A stretch of 11,868 bases of DNA from Isohypsibius dastychi (lineage: Eukaryota > Tardigrada > Eutardigrada > Parachela > Isohypsibiidae): the NCBI GenBank assembly GCA_034696485.1, contig JAQIWT010001219.1, positions 1 through 11,868 of the forward strand, given 5' to 3'. The notes under the pieces were generated by a model. It saw only the letters and a program-made list of their open reading frames with translations. It was not told the DNA's origin and ran no database searches. The first letter of the stretch is position 1; each line of letters starts with the position of its first letter. The translations under genes and the position numbers were made by a program. Below are positions 9,169 through 11,868 of the stretch, piece after piece.

Positions 9169-9753
9169 TCAAGGACACTTCCACAACACCACAGCAGTTG
9201 TTCCACCGATTAACATGTAGACAAGCGAACTCTAGAACGCAAACCCCTGGTGTGAACGGTTGCAAGAAGTTGTCACTGGGACCCACCTTGTTGCAGAACA
9301 TGTCAATCGAAAAGCTGTCCCCAGTTACGCAATGCCATTTGCCGTCAACTGCGTACTTCTCGTCCATGTACGTTTTCAGTGTTTTCGCAAAAAGCTAAAA
9401 ACAATTCGATCCAGATACGTATTAGTACGAAGTAGTAAGTGAGGTTACCTCGAAATCGGATCCATATTTTTCAAAGTAGTTGTTCACTTTGTCAACCACA
9501 TCTTCCGCCCACTCAGGATTGATGTCACATTGCTGGAAAAAAACCCAGACTGTAACTAGTTGAAACCAGGTGCTTGGAAATAATGTGAACTGAATTTGTA
9601 TTCCGGAATTTCGGAAGTGCAGCTAACCAAGACTAAAGGGTAGGTCGGCAATCCATCTTCTTCTTTAGTTTCCTCTCCCTGGACATCCTCTGTTGCGGGT
9701 ACGACTGCTCCTTGTGCGTCTTTCGGACTTTGCTCCTCTTCCTTATCGCCCAT
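9169..9753 (-). CDS. Divergent LC8-type dynein light chain, 4 exons
   Basis: Exons 9753-9628, 9532-9449, 9394-9287 and 9231-9169 encode 126 residues; all introns (95, 54 and 55 nt) are phase 0. The first 36 residues are acidic and low complexity. The LC8 fold follows: PLVLQCDINPEWAEDVV at about 38-54, an amphipathic helix ending EKYGSDFE, then LFAKTLKTYMDEKY and the diagnostic WHCVTGDSF at about 90-98. The final beta segment, YMLIGGTTAVVLWK, matches the YFYLGQVAILLFK position of LC8. LC8 proteins are dimeric hubs that bind dynein intermediate chain and other partners. The groove strand (SIDMFCNKSS) differs strongly from canonical LC8, so partner specificity may differ. The first intron uses a non-consensus GTTAGC donor. 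The gene lies 102 nt after the NYN gene, same strand. Confidence 0.8.
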
Positions 9754-9855
9754 TCGAGCACGATAAAATGCTGACTTGTTGATCTCTCGCACACGTAGCA
9801 ACTGACCGCAGGGATAACAGAAATGGCTCGGTGGTGTCGATTTGTGTCCCTCAGC

Positions 9856-10648
9856 TTAGTCGTCGAATAATAAGCCCAGGTGATTTTCATCCATTTCTGG
9901 GTCCTCCTGATTTCGTGCGCTTTTTATACGTAGAAGTGCGGAGAAAGTTAGAGGTATGCTGCCTTTCGAACACTGTCGAATCACTTCATCCATGAAGTAA
10001 ACGGCTTGTCGCCTGCCACGCTCGTTTGTTTCCTTAATTCTGTCACAATGACGTTGCATTATTGTCGTCTTTTTACCCGCCCGTTGCATAATCACCAGGA
10101 GGTCAAATTCTCGCGCAATGATGTTAATACGCCTGATTAAACCCACATCTCCAGTCATGGCCACGACCAGGCTACCGGTGTGCTCTTCCGTAAAGCTGAG
10201 GATTATCTGGTGCAACGCGTCATCACAGTAGTCAGGATTTTTGCTAAATGGTAGGTCCAGCAGTTCTATCTAAAAAAGCCCTTATGGTGCAGTTCGTGTG
10301 ATGGTTTCTCATTCTAACCTCATTGTGTCTTATGTGAGTTTTCACGACATCTGCTGTTGTTGCGGACATGTTAGGTTCTTTCTGTCTTGAAACCGCTATG
10401 AATTTGTGAACATCTTTCTGGACAGTATTAGAGTCACTGTAGTGATTTATGTTTTGGACGAAGTAAGAAATGGCAGTCTTGATCTCCGGGATTCGTTTCT
10501 GGGCATGCGCTTTTTTCACGGGAATATTCTCAATATCCCAAAAAATACCGCTCTTTTGAGGAACTTGTATCCCAAGCGAGTCGTTATTGAGTTTCGCTTT
10601 TTTGGTGTTTGATGCGTTATTTGAGCTTGCAATCCGTTTTGTTGGCAT
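9856..10648 (-). CDS. Small NYN-domain ribonuclease-like protein, 2 exons
   Basis: Exons 10648-10319 and 10269-9856 encode 247 residues; the 49-nt phase-0 intron has a GTTAGA donor and a TTTTTTAG acceptor. After a basic N-terminus with a possible nuclear signal (TKKAKL), the NYN/PIN-like fold opens with SGIFWDIENIPV (D38). It continues through ELLDLPF and NPDYCDDAL (D126/D127), then SLVVAMTGDVGLIRR (D151) and FDLLVIMQRAGK. These acidic residues sit where NYN nucleases such as MARF1 and related proteins bind metal, so RNA cleavage is plausible. The usual SGDxDF has become TGDVGL, which may weaken activity. No extra RNA-binding or LOTUS domain is present, unlike MARF1. An upstream in-frame ATG at 10717 would add 23 residues; 10648 is preferred for its AAA-ATG context. 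Confidence 0.75.
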
Positions 10649-10881
10649 TTTAAAAACACCGTTTATTCTTTTTCGGAAGATTACGCCTCGTGCTGTCGGA
10701 AATATTACAGCTAGCATACGAGAATTGGGAAATATTACAATTTAGCTTGCAGAAAGTAATTACAGTCTTTTTTTACAACGAGCGATAAGAACATTATGGA
10801 TTCCAAACTTAGCAACTCTGGTTTACTTTTTTCAAGAACGGAATGTCAGATACTGTCGAGCAAGACACCGTCCACTTCAAG
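10649..10881. other. Gap between the cyclase-like and NYN genes
   Basis: About 233 nt separates the two minus-strand genes. A minus-strand AATAAA lies at about 10662-10667, 15-20 nt before the preferred NYN start and over 200 nt after the cyclase stop. It is therefore at best a doubtful polyadenylation signal. Nothing else is recognised. Confidence 0.3.
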
Positions 10882-11741
10882 TCACGAATTATCGTTTGAA
10901 TTGGGAATAACAATGGTCGTAATGAACTCTTCTGACTCATTCTCATAAATCGGTGATAGAATTGTAACGTTAGGAAACAAAAAGCCATTAGGAACAAGTG
11001 AATCTGTAATCAGGGTCTTTGACAGAGCAGATTCGTCTCCGGCCTTGGAAAATCCGGGCAATCTGGCGCTAGTTGGTGCAAGGTCCATTTTATCTGGAGC
11101 AGATTCTGGGCTCGAATCTTGGACTCGCGGTTTAGCTTGATCTACGTTTTCTTTCGCATTTTCATCAACATTGTCATCAAGAAAGGAAGGACGTTGCGGG
11201 AGTTCATATGCGACTGCTCTCCTGTCTATCCAGAAGGTTTTTACCAACTTTCCGTGGAGATAAGTTTCCCTTTCACGATTTTCCTGGCATACAAATAAGG
11301 CTGAGTTCGCGTGGGTCGCCATGTTAGCTATGTCCTCAATACTGTTGTTTTCGTGAAGGGTCTCAGTCGACTGTACATGAAAGATTGCATTTTTTGTATC
11401 TTCAGAAATATGAACTCGTCCGTGTTTTCCACTGGCTTCGACTTGCTCGACAACGTAGAGCGCATCTCCGACGACGCAGTATCGATGCATCTAGTATCAA
11501 GTCAAACCGTTAGTCGTCAAACTGCTACCCTATAGGTGTTTTGTCATACTCCAACGCCTGCCACTCCCGCAACTACACTACCGGTGTGTACGCCGATCCG
11601 GATTTTGACAATCTCATTGGGAATGTGAGGTATTGGATAGTTCTTTATATGGTCACGGATTTTGAGCGAGCAGTTTACTATCTCGACTGCATGTTCGGTA
11701 GCCGATTCAAAATCATCCTGATTGGTGGAACCGGCAATAAT
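10882..11741 (-). CDS. Guanylyl cyclase-like protein, 3' part, probably catalytically impaired
   Basis: Two exons are resolved, 11741-11550 and 11490-10882, joined by a 59-nt phase-0 intron (GTATGA..TACTAG). The first carries the class III cyclase core helix and strand ending KIRIGVHTGSVVAGVAG. The second begins MHRYCVVGDALYVVEQVEAS, equivalent to MPRYCLFGDTVNTASRMES in guanylyl cyclases. The guanine-selecting Cys is kept. The transition-state Asn (Tyr here) and Arg (Gln here) are lost, so an independent active site is unlikely; it could be a heterodimer partner or pseudo-cyclase. A lineage-specific insert precedes GKLVKTFWIDRR. The last roughly 110 residues form an acidic, Ser/Pro/Glu-rich tail. 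Upstream exons with the metal-binding aspartates lie beyond or near the window edge, so the gene is partial, and receptor versus soluble type cannot be told. Confidence 0.75.
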
Positions 11742-11743
11742 CT

Positions 11744-11868
11744 AGACAAGGCAGATGAGGCTGAGATATAACTGGGCATTTCTCACCTGACTTTAACTCT
11801 TCAGTAACTGAGTGATATCTTGACCGATTGTGACTAACCAGAGCCTTTTCGGCTCTACCTGGTCTTAC
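11744..11868 (-). other. Unresolved upstream intron/exon of the cyclase-like gene
   Basis: The exon at 11741 starts after a TCTAG acceptor in phase 0. Upstream, a GTGAGA and a GTTAGT donor-like site are visible on the minus strand. The first would leave a stop in the required frame, and neither yields the expected metal-binding TIGDAYM segment. The exon end here is therefore not assigned. Confidence 0.3.
11840..11856. repeat. Short hairpin AGAGCC-TTTTC-GGCTCT
   Basis: Perfect 6-bp arms flank a 5-nt loop near the right window edge, with ACC/GGT able to extend pairing past a bulge. It lies within or next to an unresolved intron of the cyclase-like gene. No function is assigned, and it may be chance. 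Confidence 0.3.

Noticed and set aside
9083-9367. Unspliced reading of the light chain exon to the stop at 9083
   Set aside because: A GTGGGT/TTCTAG intron (9232-9286) restores the LC8 final strand in another frame; the read-through tail has no similarity.
8933-9442. Three plus frames opposite the dynein light chain
   Set aside because: They overlap antisense of exons fixed by LC8 homology. No domain was seen.
11541-11771. Plus frame at the right edge
   Set aside because: It is antisense to the cyclase exon carrying the RIGVHTG motif.

Overview
The window is eukaryotic. It holds multi-exon genes with very short GT-AG introns (most 49-73 nt), no bacterial gene order and no ribosome binding sites. 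Short introns, small gaps and head-to-tail genes point to a compact-genome invertebrate animal. A nematode outside the C. elegans lineage (Trichuris/Trichinella-like Dorylaimia) is my best guess, but this is inference from layout and gene content, not proof. All gene models below were spliced by hand using reading-frame continuity, splice consensus, and protein family or paralogue alignment recalled from general knowledge.

Plus strand. Bases 1-560 have no convincing gene apart from a possible last codon run of an upstream gene. Bases 561-4490 hold a ten-exon tubulin tyrosine ligase-like gene of the TTLL3/8 (tubulin glycylase) type, with a long disordered C-terminal tail. Bases 4643-5149 hold a single-exon orphan protein with about three membrane segments, followed by a possible polyadenylation signal at 5273.

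Minus strand, read from the right edge leftwards. First comes the 3' part of a class III (guanylyl) cyclase-like gene that lacks two catalytic residues (11741-10882). Next are a small NYN-domain ribonuclease-like protein (10648-9856) and a divergent LC8-type dynein light chain of four exons (9753-9169). The last three genes (8852-7879, 7672-6630, 6439-5509) are tandem paralogues. Each encodes an ectodomain with nine conserved cysteines and, in two cases, one transmembrane helix and a short cytoplasmic tail. I do not recognise this family; it is the strongest candidate for something undescribed.

Possible shared themes: the tubulin glycylase-like protein and the dynein light chain both point to microtubules, perhaps cilia. 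The three cysteine-rich membrane proteins form a lineage-specific surface or secreted family, in which a pre-membrane intron with an in-frame stop could switch between anchored and soluble forms.
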